From Aureispira sp050633105 (GTDB lineage Bacteria; Bacteroidota; Bacteroidia; Chitinophagales; Saprospiraceae): DNA of 64,000 nucleotides. The notes under the pieces are model-generated. The model worked only from the letters and a program-made list of their open reading frames with translations, was not told the DNA's origin and searched no databases. A program made the translations under genes and the position numbers. This document shows, piece after piece, positions 34,369-42,324 of the stretch (within the stretch, counting starts at the first letter, position 1; every line of letters begins with the position of its first letter). The stretch lies in assembly GCA_050633105.1 (NCBI GenBank), contig JBOEFW010000023.1:62001-126000 (forward strand). Reading direction: 5' to 3'.

Positions 34369-35015
34369 TGCCAGGTAAAAACTCTAAACAAATTGAGAAA
34401 GAAAAAGCCGATCAATTGGCAATAGCGACAACGCCCATTCCATCCCATACACCACCAACAGAACCTTATATCGTGCCTCCAGAAGAAGTTGATGCCATTA
34501 AACGTGTTCAGGATCTAGAGCCGCCGAAAGTAGAAACCACTCCTGCAGTAGTGGAGCAACCCAATCCACCAAAGGAACAACCAAAACCTTGTCAAAGTAA
34601 AGCCTGTAAGGTCTATCATGATGTGATTCNNNNNNNNNNNNNNNNNCCGAGATCTACACGCGTAAGATCGTCGGCAGCGTCAGATGTGTATAAGAGACAG
34701 GATTTAGGTGGTGCTCTTGGGCCACCAGCTGATAAAAAAGACCCAAGAATAAAACGGCCTAAAGCAAGCAATAAAGCAACAGGGGCGGAATACATAGAAG
34801 CTGGAGCCGATGCCTTGGATTCTATTATGGGCGCAGTAAGCTTTTTTACAAAAGGAGAAACTCCTGCTCAGAATCCCCCACAAGAACCCCCTCCATCTAA
34901 TCCTACAACAACCAATAACAAAGGGGTAATTGTAGGGGGTATTGTTCTAGGCGTTTTATTGCTTTTAATCATTGCCTTTTTGGCTTTTCGTAAACCTGCT
35001 ATCCCTGTAGCTTAA
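34368..35015 (+). CDS. Pro-rich tail-anchored membrane protein, interrupted by assembly artefact
   Basis: The left part (about 87 residues, MPGKNSKQIEKEKADQ, then Pro/Glu-rich) and the right part (DLGGALGPPADKKDP to a C-terminal span, GGIVLGVLLLLIIAFLAF) are real. The middle is 17 Ns plus adapter DNA, so the apparent continuity is false and the true length is unknown. The start MPGKNSKQ resembles the MPGKKSKQ start of the protein at 39954. One membrane span at the C-terminus suggests a virion membrane protein. It may also be two genes. Confidence 0.5.
   Translation: MPGKNSKQIEKEKADQLAIATTPIPSHTPPTEPYIVPPEEVDAIKRVQDLEPPKVETTPAVVEQPNPPKEQPKPCQSKACKVYHDVIXXXXXXPRSTRVRSSAASDVYKRQDLGGALGPPADKKDPRIKRPKASNKATGAEYIEAGADALDSIMGAVSFFTKGETPAQNPPQEPPPSNPTTTNNKGVIVGGIVLGVLLLLIIAFLAFRKPAIPVA
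34630..34700 (+). other. Sequencing artefact: 17 Ns and Nextera adapter
   Basis: Ns at 34630-34646 are followed by CCGAGATCTACAC, an 8-nt index GCGTAAGA, TCGTCGGCAGCGTC and the transposon end AGATGTGTATAAGAGACAG. This is the Illumina P5/Nextera read-1 adapter with an i5 index, left in the assembly. Native DNA at this point is missing. Confidence 0.98.
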
Positions 35016-35024
35016 GGATTAATC

Positions 35025-36005
35025 ATGAAGGATACTACTAAAAAGATACTCTTAGTTATTGCCCTTGTTATCGTCTTAGCCATTGGTGGTTTTATCCTTT
35101 GGAAAACCATGAAAGGGTTCTCTAAAACCAAAGGGCAAGGAAGTACAAAAGAAAGTACAGGCACGGATAAGGAAAAACCACCCGTAGGTGGCCGTCAAGA
35201 TCCTCGTGATTTATTTTCTGACGATGAGCTGAAAAGAGATACCCTTGCCAATAAAGGAATTGTACCAGAGTATGAGCCTGTCTTGGCACATTCTCCAGAA
35301 GGGCGGCGATTGATTGAGGAGAAAATGAAGGATATTCAAACAGGTGCTCCTGCTGGTCTTGAAAAAATCAGAGGAACTGAACAAATCGGAATGGAATTGC
35401 TAAGTATTCCCAATTTTAGTTCCTCTGCTAATGCTGCTATTCGCAAGATGTTTGGGTATATGGATGCTCCTGTAGATCCTGATAATGTTTATACATGGCC
35501 TATCTATGGTAAATACGAAGCATCAGGAGCAGCTCTACGCCGCGACTTAGAAAAGTTTCTAGCCATCCCTACCCACAAGCTACATTTAGGGCCTGGGCGG
35601 GAAGAAAATGCTGGTTGGCTGTCCTCTATTGGTCTTAATATCATGATGCTCACAAACATTAATAGGTTACCTACTCTTACAACCATTCGTGGCAATTGGG
35701 CAAAAGGTAAAGATCGTGATGGGCTTATCAATTACCTCCGTATTAATCGCTTTACAGGTACACATGAAAAGTACCTAGCAAAAATGGAACATGGCAAAAG
35801 CCCTTATAAAGCTTATGGAAACAGAAACTTAGCTAAGGTTCTATTAGCTACTATGGATCGTTTGGATGCCGTATGTTATCGTTATGCAAAGGAAGCGCTA
35901 ATTGGTGATGGTAGACTGATTGAACAAACATTGGCTTCTAGCATGCCAAAGGGAGCAAGCGGCAAAATGAATAGGAGCACCAAATCAGGCGCAAAAAAAG
36001 TATAA
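35025..36005 (+). CDS. N-anchored unknown protein, virion membrane candidate
   Basis: 326 residues. N-terminal span at 8-27 (ILLVIALVIVLAIGGFILW), a charged linker, and a globular domain of about 250 residues with EPVLAHSPEGRRL and WPIYGKYEASGAAL. It ends in a basic Ser/Thr/Lys tail (KMNRSTKSGAKKV) that resembles an internal segment of the protein at 36460. Largest of the N-anchored set. No known domain; a vertex or membrane-linked structural protein is possible. Confidence 0.6.
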   Translation: MKDTTKKILLVIALVIVLAIGGFILWKTMKGFSKTKGQGSTKESTGTDKEKPPVGGRQDPRDLFSDDELKRDTLANKGIVPEYEPVLAHSPEGRRLIEEKMKDIQTGAPAGLEKIRGTEQIGMELLSIPNFSSSANAAIRKMFGYMDAPVDPDNVYTWPIYGKYEASGAALRRDLEKFLAIPTHKLHLGPGREENAGWLSSIGLNIMMLTNINRLPTLTTIRGNWAKGKDRDGLINYLRINRFTGTHEKYLAKMEHGKSPYKAYGNRNLAKVLLATMDRLDAVCYRYAKEALIGDGRLIEQTLASSMPKGASGKMNRSTKSGAKKV

Positions 36006-36007
36006 CA

Positions 36008-36457
36008 ATGGACTTATCAAAGATAAATAAAAAGACTTGGTTGATTATTGGCGCTGTTGTTTTAGCTGTTGTTCTTGCTTTTCTAGTTAGCAAACATGCG
36101 AACAAGGATAAAAAGAAAGTCAATGTAACAGTAGACATCAGTGATGGCAATACCATAGCACAGTATGATCCTACCAACTTGGTAGCAGAGCTGGAGAGCA
36201 CCTTAACCACGACCTATTTTTTTGGTGGACAAGAACGATGTGACGCCCTCAAAAAGCTATTTGAGCTACCCAACGCTGCTTTCATGGCAACAGTTTACGG
36301 TTACGAAAAAGCAACAGGAACTAGTTTAATAGCGCATCTAGATGCTTGTCAGTGGTATTGTCATGGTTACCACACAGGCGATTCTATGACCACTAGTTAC
36401 CAAAACGCCATTAAAGATAAAATCTCCATCTTAAAACAAACCTACAAACAGGTATAA
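36008..36457 (+). CDS. N-anchored small protein
   Basis: 149 residues: span at 11-29 (WLIIGAVVLAVVLAFLVS), basic stop-transfer (KHANKDKKK), and a small domain with ALKKLFELPNAAFMATVYGYEK. Two nt after the previous gene and two nt before the next. No family recognised. Confidence 0.6.
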   Translation: MDLSKINKKTWLIIGAVVLAVVLAFLVSKHANKDKKKVNVTVDISDGNTIAQYDPTNLVAELESTLTTTYFFGGQERCDALKKLFELPNAAFMATVYGYEKATGTSLIAHLDACQWYCHGYHTGDSMTTSYQNAIKDKISILKQTYKQV

Positions 36458-36459
36458 GT

Positions 36460-37323
36460 ATGAATTCCAAGCTCAAAACAGTACTCATTGCTCTCCAAAT
36501 TATCTTTACCCTTGGTACCATTTGGTTCCTCTTCTTTCGTAAGAAGAAAACCGAATCTACATCTAGTGGAGATTTAGGAGGCCCTGCTGTAAAAGAACAA
36601 AAGGACACCAACAAAACAGATGCTAAACAAGCGCCCTTGGATGCCAAAGCGCCCAAAGAAAATACAGCCGCCAAGTCTTATAAAAAAACAGCTAAACCGC
36701 CTGTTATTCGCCCTGCAGGGGTAGAAATAACTCAATGGAATCCTGAAAGCAAAGCCTTTCAATACCAAGCGGTTTATAATGGGTTTATTGTATCTGGAGA
36801 ATTTGCTCCTGGAGAAGCTCCCATTGATAAGAAATTAGGTACAGGACGTGTTATTGTTGTTCAAGGACATGATGCCGCCTATTTGGAACAACGCATTGTC
36901 GCTGAAACATTATATCGTGCTGAACAAGATATTGAAATACTAGTAGATACTAGTTCCACTATTGGCACTAAATCAGGCGTTAATAGTAGTACTAAACTAG
37001 GTGCTCGCAAAAAGATGAACAGGACTAGTGGTAGTGTGACTAAAGCTAGTACAATTAAATTAAAAGACATTGATCCCAAAACTGTACTTGGTTACAACAA
37101 ACAAGCCTTAGATCGTGCTCGTAAATATGCTTCTCATCCTAACAACGAATTGTTATTGGAGGAGTTGGCCAACGGCGTTCATCGAGACTTTGCAGAATTT
37201 ACCGCGCAATATGTCACCATTGCCATTTTCAAAGAAGCAACCATGAGTCAAAGCGCTCTATTAAAATTCTATCTCCTTGACCTCAGCACAGGTAAACGTG
37301 TCCTACTAGACGGTCAACAGTAA
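36460..37323 (+). CDS. N-anchored unknown protein
   Basis: 287 residues: span at 6-25 (TVLIALQIIFTLGTIWFLFF), basic cluster, a Lys/Ala/Pro-rich stalk (about 35-85), then a folded domain with EITQWNPESKAFQYQAVYNG and a Ser/Thr/Lys segment (KLGARKKMNRTSG). No known domain. Part of the same uninterrupted run of anchored proteins. Confidence 0.6.
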   Translation: MNSKLKTVLIALQIIFTLGTIWFLFFRKKKTESTSSGDLGGPAVKEQKDTNKTDAKQAPLDAKAPKENTAAKSYKKTAKPPVIRPAGVEITQWNPESKAFQYQAVYNGFIVSGEFAPGEAPIDKKLGTGRVIVVQGHDAAYLEQRIVAETLYRAEQDIEILVDTSSTIGTKSGVNSSTKLGARKKMNRTSGSVTKASTIKLKDIDPKTVLGYNKQALDRARKYASHPNNELLLEELANGVHRDFAEFTAQYVTIAIFKEATMSQSALLKFYLLDLSTGKRVLLDGQQ

Positions 37324-37351
37324 ACATCATCCATTAACACCAATCCAGATC

Positions 37352-37540
37352 ATGAAAAAATATTTAATAGGAGCTTGTATCACTTTTGTAGTTCTTGCCT
37401 TAATTGTTACGCCAGTCTACTTGGCCAAACGTAAGAAGAAGAAAGAAGAACAACCTAAGAACACTACACCTGAGGACAAAAAAAGTCCTGCTCCAGAAGA
37501 ACCAACCCTAACTGTTGAACCAAAAGAAACAGAAGAATAA
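37352..37540 (+). CDS. Small anchored protein with charged Pro-rich tail
   Basis: 62 residues: span at 3-23 (YLIGACITFVVLALIVTPVYL), AKRKKKKEE, then a Pro/Glu/Lys tail. Its last base starts the next gene. Virion or cell membrane protein; function unknown. Confidence 0.55.
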   Translation: MKKYLIGACITFVVLALIVTPVYLAKRKKKKEEQPKNTTPEDKKSPAPEEPTLTVEPKETEE

Positions 37541-37983
37541 TGAATGAGGCACTAAAAAAGGCGGTCACTAAAGCCGCTGTTTATAAAGGCTACATAGTCG
37601 CGCTGGTAATTGCTATTGCTTTGATCTTAATTTATCTCCAACGAGAAAAGATCATCGCGGCTCTAGGAATGCAACCATTAAATGGAACCAGTGGAGACAA
37701 TGCCAAGGCAACAGCTCCTAAACCATCTACTTCACTGCCCAAACAAACAGATGATACCGTTTTGAAAAAAGGCATGCGCGGGGAAAAGGTTAAAGAACTC
37801 CAACTCTTGTTGAATACAGCACTCAAAAGAGCTCAAAATAGAGGAGACGCAACAGCCAAGGCGCATCAACCATTAGTAACGGATGGAGTATTTGGGGATA
37901 AAACAGAGCTGCTCTTACAAGTTCTTTCAGGTTTGACTTATAGTAAAATTTCTATCGCCCGTATGAAAGAGTTAATGAAGTAG
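37540..37983 (+). CDS. Membrane-anchored peptidoglycan-binding protein 1
   Basis: 147 residues: N-terminal span (about 17-36, GYIVALVIAIALILIYLQ), linker, then a PG_binding_1-like domain (LKKGMRGEKVKELQLLL ... VTDGVFGDKTELLL). Such domains bind the cell wall and often guide hydrolases. A near-paralogue follows at 38037. In a membrane-containing phage they could sit on the viral membrane and act in entry. Confidence 0.75.
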   Translation: MNEALKKAVTKAAVYKGYIVALVIAIALILIYLQREKIIAALGMQPLNGTSGDNAKATAPKPSTSLPKQTDDTVLKKGMRGEKVKELQLLLNTALKRAQNRGDATAKAHQPLVTDGVFGDKTELLLQVLSGLTYSKISIARMKELMK

Positions 37984-38036
37984 CTCTAGGTTTCAAACAA
38001 CGCTTTACTATTTAATCACTCCTTCAAACCAATACT

Positions 38037-38354
38037 GTGAAAAACAAGACATATATCCTCTTGTTCGCTCTTCTTGTAACTGTTGTTATTCTAGTTGTTT
38101 TATACTTCAATCGAGCCGCTCTAGGAATAGGACAGACAGAGCAAACCTTGCTAAAAAAAGGAATGCGTGGACCAAAGGTGAAAGAGCTCCAAATACTCCT
38201 CAACCAGCTTCTTCAACAAGATCCAATGCAAGGAGATCCTTTGCCGCTTGCTGTTAATGGAACATTTGACCAACGTACAGAAGATCTTCTGTACTTTTTT
38301 ACGGGGGAACGCAGTATCCAATTGGTCTTATTAAAACGCCTGCTAAACCGTTAG
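38037..38354 (+). CDS. Membrane-anchored peptidoglycan-binding protein 2
   Basis: 105 residues starting at GTG 38037; span at 5-25 (YILLFALLVTVVILVVLYF), then LLKKGMRGPKVKELQILL and LAVNGTFDQRTEDLL, the same domain as in the preceding gene. It arose by tandem duplication. No catalytic domain is present. Confidence 0.75.
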   Translation: MKNKTYILLFALLVTVVILVVLYFNRAALGIGQTEQTLLKKGMRGPKVKELQILLNQLLQQDPMQGDPLPLAVNGTFDQRTEDLLYFFTGERSIQLVLLKRLLNR

Positions 38355-38411
38355 TTAGCACCGCTATATAAGTATTATAACTACTTCCACTTCCAACTAA
38401 ATTAATAAACT

Positions 38412-38609
38412 ATGCTTCCACAAATAGCCATATTTACAGCTGGAGCAGCGACTACTGCTTATACTTGGTATCAATCCAGTAAAAAGGAGAAGAAAGAAAC
38501 ACCTACTTTGGGTGACGATCTCTTAGTCCTAGCTAAATATGCTTTGCTAGCAATAGTTGTCTTTCTATTGCTTCGGTGGTTGTACAATAAAGGCGCTCTT
38601 AAAAAATGA
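38412..38609 (+). CDS. Small two-segment membrane protein
   Basis: 65 residues with an N-terminal hydrophobic stretch (IAIFTAGAATTAYTW) and a C-terminal span (LLAIVVFLLLRWLYN). The stop overlaps the start of the amidase gene (ATGA). Holin-like size and topology and a position next to two lytic enzymes make holin a possible role. Confidence 0.5.
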   Translation: MLPQIAIFTAGAATTAYTWYQSSKKEKKETPTLGDDLLVLAKYALLAIVVFLLLRWLYNKGALKK

Positions 38610-39196
38610 AGCATTTAAGTACTCTATGGAAAAAACACCCACAATGGGTGTTAGTGGTGGCCTTGGCCTTACTTTTATTAGTGGCTGCTTTTGTTGTTCC
38701 AACTGCTCCAAAAATCATAAACAAGGTAGATTTACTCCAGAAGCATCCTACTAAACGATTTCCGACACGCACACTGAGCCAAATAACACGAATAGCTGTT
38801 CATCATAGTGCCTCTGAAAATCAAACAGAAGATGATTATGCGCGCTATCATGTGCAATCGAGAAGCTGGCCTGGCATTGGTTACACTTTTGTTATTCGCG
38901 ATGATAAAGAAGGAACCATTGTACAAACCAATGACCTCACTACCATCTGTTACAACGTGGATAGCGGCAATACACCTACTATTGGCATTTGCTTGAGTGG
39001 AAATTTCAGCAATCGTAAACCATCTCCAGCGCAATTAAAAAGCTTGGGAAAGCTCATTCGCCATTTAAGGCGATTGCTCCAAAAAGACTTACCAGTAGAA
39101 GGGCATCGTACTCTACAGCCACACCAACCAACCAGCTGTCCAGGCGATTATTTATTTGTACACCTCGCCCAATACAACAAAAATATAGCAGCATGA
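38606..39196 (+). CDS. Membrane-anchored N-acetylmuramoyl-L-alanine amidase (Amidase_2/PGRP)
   Basis: 196 residues. A span at about 13-32 (WVLVVALALLLLVAAFVV) is followed by an Amidase_2 domain: RIAVHHSAS (Zn His), WPGIGYTFVIRDD, IGICLSGNFS and EGHRTLQPHQPTSCPGDY, with His and Cys as the other Zn ligands. It cleaves the MurNAc-L-Ala bond. Being N-anchored, it could act at the inner membrane during lysis, or on the virion membrane during entry. Confidence 0.9.
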   Translation: MKHLSTLWKKHPQWVLVVALALLLLVAAFVVPTAPKIINKVDLLQKHPTKRFPTRTLSQITRIAVHHSASENQTEDDYARYHVQSRSWPGIGYTFVIRDDKEGTIVQTNDLTTICYNVDSGNTPTIGICLSGNFSNRKPSPAQLKSLGKLIRHLRRLLQKDLPVEGHRTLQPHQPTSCPGDYLFVHLAQYNKNIAA

Positions 39197-39807
39197 ATCT
39201 ACCCATTATAAAACCAACTACAGGTATGCTGATAGGAGCAGGAGGAGCTGCTTTAGTCGTAGGCATCCTTTATACTTGGGAAAAGGTCTTGACTCAAAAA
39301 TGGGTCAATGCCTGTCAAGAAGTCTATGGTCCTCTAGGACACGCAGAGCAGCGCACTATTCGCCTAATCGTGCAATTCTTTGACCTTTTTGGGGATGGAG
39401 ATTCTCGCAAGTTAGCCTATATCTTTGCTACTGTTGATGCAGAGTGTTCTTTTATTAGCAAAAAAGAGCATCCTAGCAGTTATAACGTCCGTCAGGAGTA
39501 TTGGCAGACCAACTACATGGGGCGTGGGCTTGTGCAAATAACTGGAAAAAGAAACTACCAAAAGGTTAGCGATTTACTAGGAGTAGATTTTGTTACCTAT
39601 CCAGAGAAGGCATTAGAATTAGCTTATGCCGTACGAATCCTTGTTGAAGGTATGATGACAGGACTCTTCTCGCGTAGGAAATTGGGTGACTACATCAATG
39701 ATCAGCAAACCGATTTCTACCGTGCTAGACAAGTTGTTAATGGACTAGATAAGGCTGCTATTATTGCTGGAAACGCTGCAGAGATTTTAGCTTATTATCA
39801 ATCATAA
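39193..39807 (+). CDS. GH19-type lysozyme/chitinase-like hydrolase, membrane-anchored
   Basis: 204 residues. N-terminal hydrophobic Gly/Ala segment (about 9-27, GMLIGAGGAALVVGILY), then a GH19-like fold: FATVDAECSFISKKEH with the likely catalytic Glu and YMGRGLVQITGKRNYQK, the hallmark of this group. Phage members cleave the peptidoglycan sugar backbone. It overlaps the amidase gene (ATGA), so amidase and glycosidase are made together and attack two bond types. Confidence 0.85.
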   Translation: MNLPIIKPTTGMLIGAGGAALVVGILYTWEKVLTQKWVNACQEVYGPLGHAEQRTIRLIVQFFDLFGDGDSRKLAYIFATVDAECSFISKKEHPSSYNVRQEYWQTNYMGRGLVQITGKRNYQKVSDLLGVDFVTYPEKALELAYAVRILVEGMMTGLFSRRKLGDYINDQQTDFYRARQVVNGLDKAAIIAGNAAEILAYYQS

Positions 39808-39820
39808 AATAGAACCAGAA

Positions 39821-39973
39821 ATGAAACCATCTAAGAAGATTAAATTCAAGAAAAATAGCCAACCTGTTCCCAAAGATCAACAGATTATTGGAAGAACAGG
39901 AGCTCCTATATTAGGCAATTCTAAAAGAGAGAAAAAACTAAAAAACAAGACCAATGCCAGGAAAAAAAAGTAA
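39821..39973 (+). CDS. 50-residue very basic protein
   Basis: MKPSKKIKFKKNSQ to TNARKKK, about one third Lys/Arg, no hydrophobic part. It overlaps the next gene by 20 nt in another frame. A nucleic-acid-condensing or virion-core peptide is possible. Found by reading the gap after the lysozyme gene. Confidence 0.45.
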   Translation: MKPSKKIKFKKNSQPVPKDQQIIGRTGAPILGNSKREKKLKNKTNARKKK

Positions 39974-40976
39974 ACAAGTAGCCTCCAAAATAGATACGGA
40001 TAAAGTATACCAGACCACAAAAATTGTGGATACATTGGCTGATCAAGTCGTTCCATCTCGTATGATTGCTTGGTGGGAACTCAAGGGTTTTGTTCCCTTA
40101 TACAAGGAGTTTCGCAAAGGAGCAATAAGTGAAGGGGTCCTCCGAAAAATGGGTGACATCAGACAAATAGACATTCACTTTGGCTTAAAAGGCTACCAAT
40201 TTGGGGGCTGGGTTAGCAGCACAGAAGATAAGTTCAACTATTTATCTGCTCTAGCTATCTGTCTCTATGATCTAAACAAAGTCATGTTGTTTTATAACAA
40301 CAACATAGGCTTTGGAATATTAGGAATCGCTTTTGGAGCCCGTGGCAGATCCAGAGCGCAAGCACATTATGAGCCTACCACTAATGTTATTAATCTAACG
40401 CGTTATAAGAGCGCTGCATCTTACAAGGATAATCCATTCTTTGAAAAAGTCCCTACGAAAGAACAGCGTTTTGTATATACAGGCGGTCCTGGTGCTTTGG
40501 CGCATGAGTATGGTCATTTTTTAGATTTTACTTTTGGAAGAGGGGTTGAACCTTATAATGGTAAACTGAGCTTATCTGGTGGTAAAGATTCTTATGAAAA
40601 AGGAAAAACAGTCTACTCTGATAAATACCCTCTACGTCAATGCATGGAAGAGCTCTTAACACTTATTTGTACCTCTAAAGGTGACAAATCTGCTTTTGTC
40701 AAGCGCATTGAACGCTTAAAAAACAGTAAACGATATAAGAAGTATCTTTTGGAGCGATGTGAGATCTTTGCAAGAGTATTTGAACAGTATATAGCCTACA
40801 AGTTGAGAGAGAAAAACATCCAAAATGCTTTTCTAACAGATACAAAGTATGATCCTATTCTATACTTAACACCTAAGGAATTATCTAGTATCGTCCCTAA
40901 AATGGATGAGTTGCTGCGCCACTTCCGTAGATACATTAACGATCCTCAAAACTTAGAACAGGGAAAAAAAAAGTAA
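39954..40976 (+). CDS. Zinc metallopeptidase-like protein (HEYGH)
   Basis: 340 residues. The motif GALAHEYGHFLDF (HExxH) lies near residues 179-191; a strongly basic N-terminus and a helical C-terminus surround it. Similar putative peptidase domains occur in polyvalent phage proteins. It ends with GGGAAAAAAAAAG immediately before TAA, and the -1 frame stays open from there for about 900 nt into the next ORF, so a -1 frameshift fusion or an A-tract indel is possible. It may be a virion protease or a protein injected with DNA. Confidence 0.65.
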   Translation: MPGKKSKQVASKIDTDKVYQTTKIVDTLADQVVPSRMIAWWELKGFVPLYKEFRKGAISEGVLRKMGDIRQIDIHFGLKGYQFGGWVSSTEDKFNYLSALAICLYDLNKVMLFYNNNIGFGILGIAFGARGRSRAQAHYEPTTNVINLTRYKSAASYKDNPFFEKVPTKEQRFVYTGGPGALAHEYGHFLDFTFGRGVEPYNGKLSLSGGKDSYEKGKTVYSDKYPLRQCMEELLTLICTSKGDKSAFVKRIERLKNSKRYKKYLLERCEIFARVFEQYIAYKLREKNIQNAFLTDTKYDPILYLTPKELSSIVPKMDELLRHFRRYINDPQNLEQGKKK

Positions 40977-41869
40977 GGCCAGAAACTAAACCCACCCCAA
41001 AAAACAAAACAATAACGGTCAAAATCCCTGTTACCTTAAAAACTTTAGAAAAACATCTTTGGGGGAAAGAGCTCCATAAAGCAGCTACCTTGAGCAAAAT
41101 GTCTAATCAAGAGTTTCTCAACACTTGGAAATACGTTTTGGCGGGTAATGCCATGCTGAGAAAAAGCCTCTCTCCATCCGATTTAGACAATTCCAACAAA
41201 CATATCTTAAGCCAGATAGCGAATAATGGTATTGTAACTCTGGTAAAGAAAGAATTCACAAGAAGGCAATGGAACAAACTATATACCCTGTTTATAGACC
41301 TCAAAGAGCCTGCTCCTGAAGTGGAGGATAAAAGTATCTATCAGAAAAAGTGCCCAACAGATTACAAGGATTCAACAAACGTTCATTTTGCTGTTCACAT
41401 GGGCAAGCAGCCTATCTCTAAGCAAATAGAGCAAATGTTCAGTAGTTTCAAAGCTCTAAACGCTAACTACAAGGATAAGGATAGGAAAAGGGAAAAAGAA
41501 CTGCAAAAAGACCTCACTTATAAGCAAAAACAAGCGGCTTCTGTAGATGCTACTTGGGCACTGGTAGAGATAGACAAAAGCAAAACAAGTATTGGGCGTT
41601 TGTTTGATTTCTCTTTTTTCAACCAATGGGACTTGGAACAAGTAGAGTTGCAAGAGGCCTTTGACAAAATGGAGGAACGACCGCAAGTAGAGTTCATGAG
41701 AAAGTTACTTCTAAAAATGAAGCGAGTGAAAACCTTGGATAGAAAAGGAAATACAAAGCTCCGCCAATTTGCTGCTCAATTCGCTCAGTATTACAAAGCC
41801 TCTGATATTGGTAAAATTGGTCGGAAAACTAAACAGTATCATATGCCTTGGAGGCAAGAGGAGTTTTAG
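40973..41869 (+). CDS. Continuation ORF in -1 frame of metallopeptidase, unknown function
   Basis: The first ATG is at 41090 (259 residues), but the frame is open from the A9G site at 40964-40973 and the preceding 39 codons read as a plausible Pro/Lys linker (VRPETKPTPKNKTIT). The product would be a helical, charged protein (DRKREKELQKDLTYKQKQ) with no known motif. Either it is expressed as an extension of the peptidase through slippage on A AAA AAG, or it starts at 41090. Part of it is duplicated at 42325-42480. Confidence 0.55.
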   Translation, partial: VRPETKPTPKNKTITVKIPVTLKTLEKHLWGKELHKAATLSKMSNQEFLNTWKYVLAGNAMLRKSLSPSDLDNSNKHILSQIANNGIVTLVKKEFTRRQWNKLYTLFIDLKEPAPEVEDKSIYQKKCPTDYKDSTNVHFAVHMGKQPISKQIEQMFSSFKALNANYKDKDRKREKELQKDLTYKQKQAASVDATWALVEIDKSKTSIGRLFDFSFFNQWDLEQVELQEAFDKMEERPQVEFMRKLLLKMKRVKTLDRKGNTKLRQFAAQFAQYYKASDIGKIGRKTKQYHMPWRQEEF

Positions 41870-41890
41870 GGATATGAACCTTTTAAAAGT

Positions 41891-41925
41891 AGAAGCTATC
41901 TAGGCAGCCTAGATAGCTTCTTTCG
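41891..41925 (+). terminator. Rho-independent terminator
   Basis: AGAAGCTATCTAGG / CCTAGATAGCTTCT perfect 14-bp stem with a 3-nt loop, closing the long rightward operon. Confidence 0.85.
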
Positions 41926-41987
41926 TTGTTCGATTTCCCCTCACTTTGTCTACTATTCATTTAGGAAAACCCTTTGAATCAAAAAAA

Positions 41988-42324
41988 TCACTTTTTCCTA
42001 TTCTTCAAAAAATCTTCTACATCTATTCCCCAATGTTCTAGAATCTTATAAGAAGTATTCAAGTATTCTTGAACAGATGGAATATGCAAAAAAGACAACA
42101 TATTAGAAATTACTTCCTTTGCTAATTGAAGTGATTTTTCTTTATCCACTTTATTCTGTAAATAAAAAATGCTCCTATTGAGTTGAACCATGGCCAATTT
42201 TGGTAAGTAAGTTTGAGGGTTAGCTGCACTTAATCTTCTATAGATTTCCAAACATTCCTCATAGGTTTTTCGGCCTGTTGATAGTCATTTTTAGCCCGCT
42301 GTAAAGTCCCCAAATTATTCAAGA
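41988..42324 (-). pseudogene. TPR-repeat protein fragment
   Basis: The open part (41988-42251) reads EIYRRLSAANPQTYLPKLAMVQLN and RSIFYLQNKVDKEKSLQLAKEV, typical of host tetratricopeptide proteins. Upstream a frameshift near 42255 leads to LNNLGTLQRAKNDYQQAEK, also TPR. Both ends are missing. It is a host-type fragment stranded within the prophage, abutting a duplicated phage segment. Confidence 0.6.

Noticed and set aside
34368..35015. Reading the peptide across 34647-34700 as a native domain
   Set aside because: It is the translation of the sequencing adapter.
39958..39980. A8G-TAA end of the 50-residue basic protein as a -1 frameshift site into the metallopeptidase
   Set aside because: The -1 frame meets a stop after three codons and the metallopeptidase lies in the other frame, so slippage would not fuse them; the A run simply encodes a Lys-rich tail. 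It also warns that the similar motif at 40964 may be coincidental.
26227..41869. Type VI secretion, contractile injection system or conjugation apparatus as explanation of the membrane protein block
   Set aside because: No sheath, tube, baseplate, VirB4-like, TraG-like coupling protein or relaxase motif is seen; CI-type repressors, tRNA integration and lytic enzymes fit a phage better.
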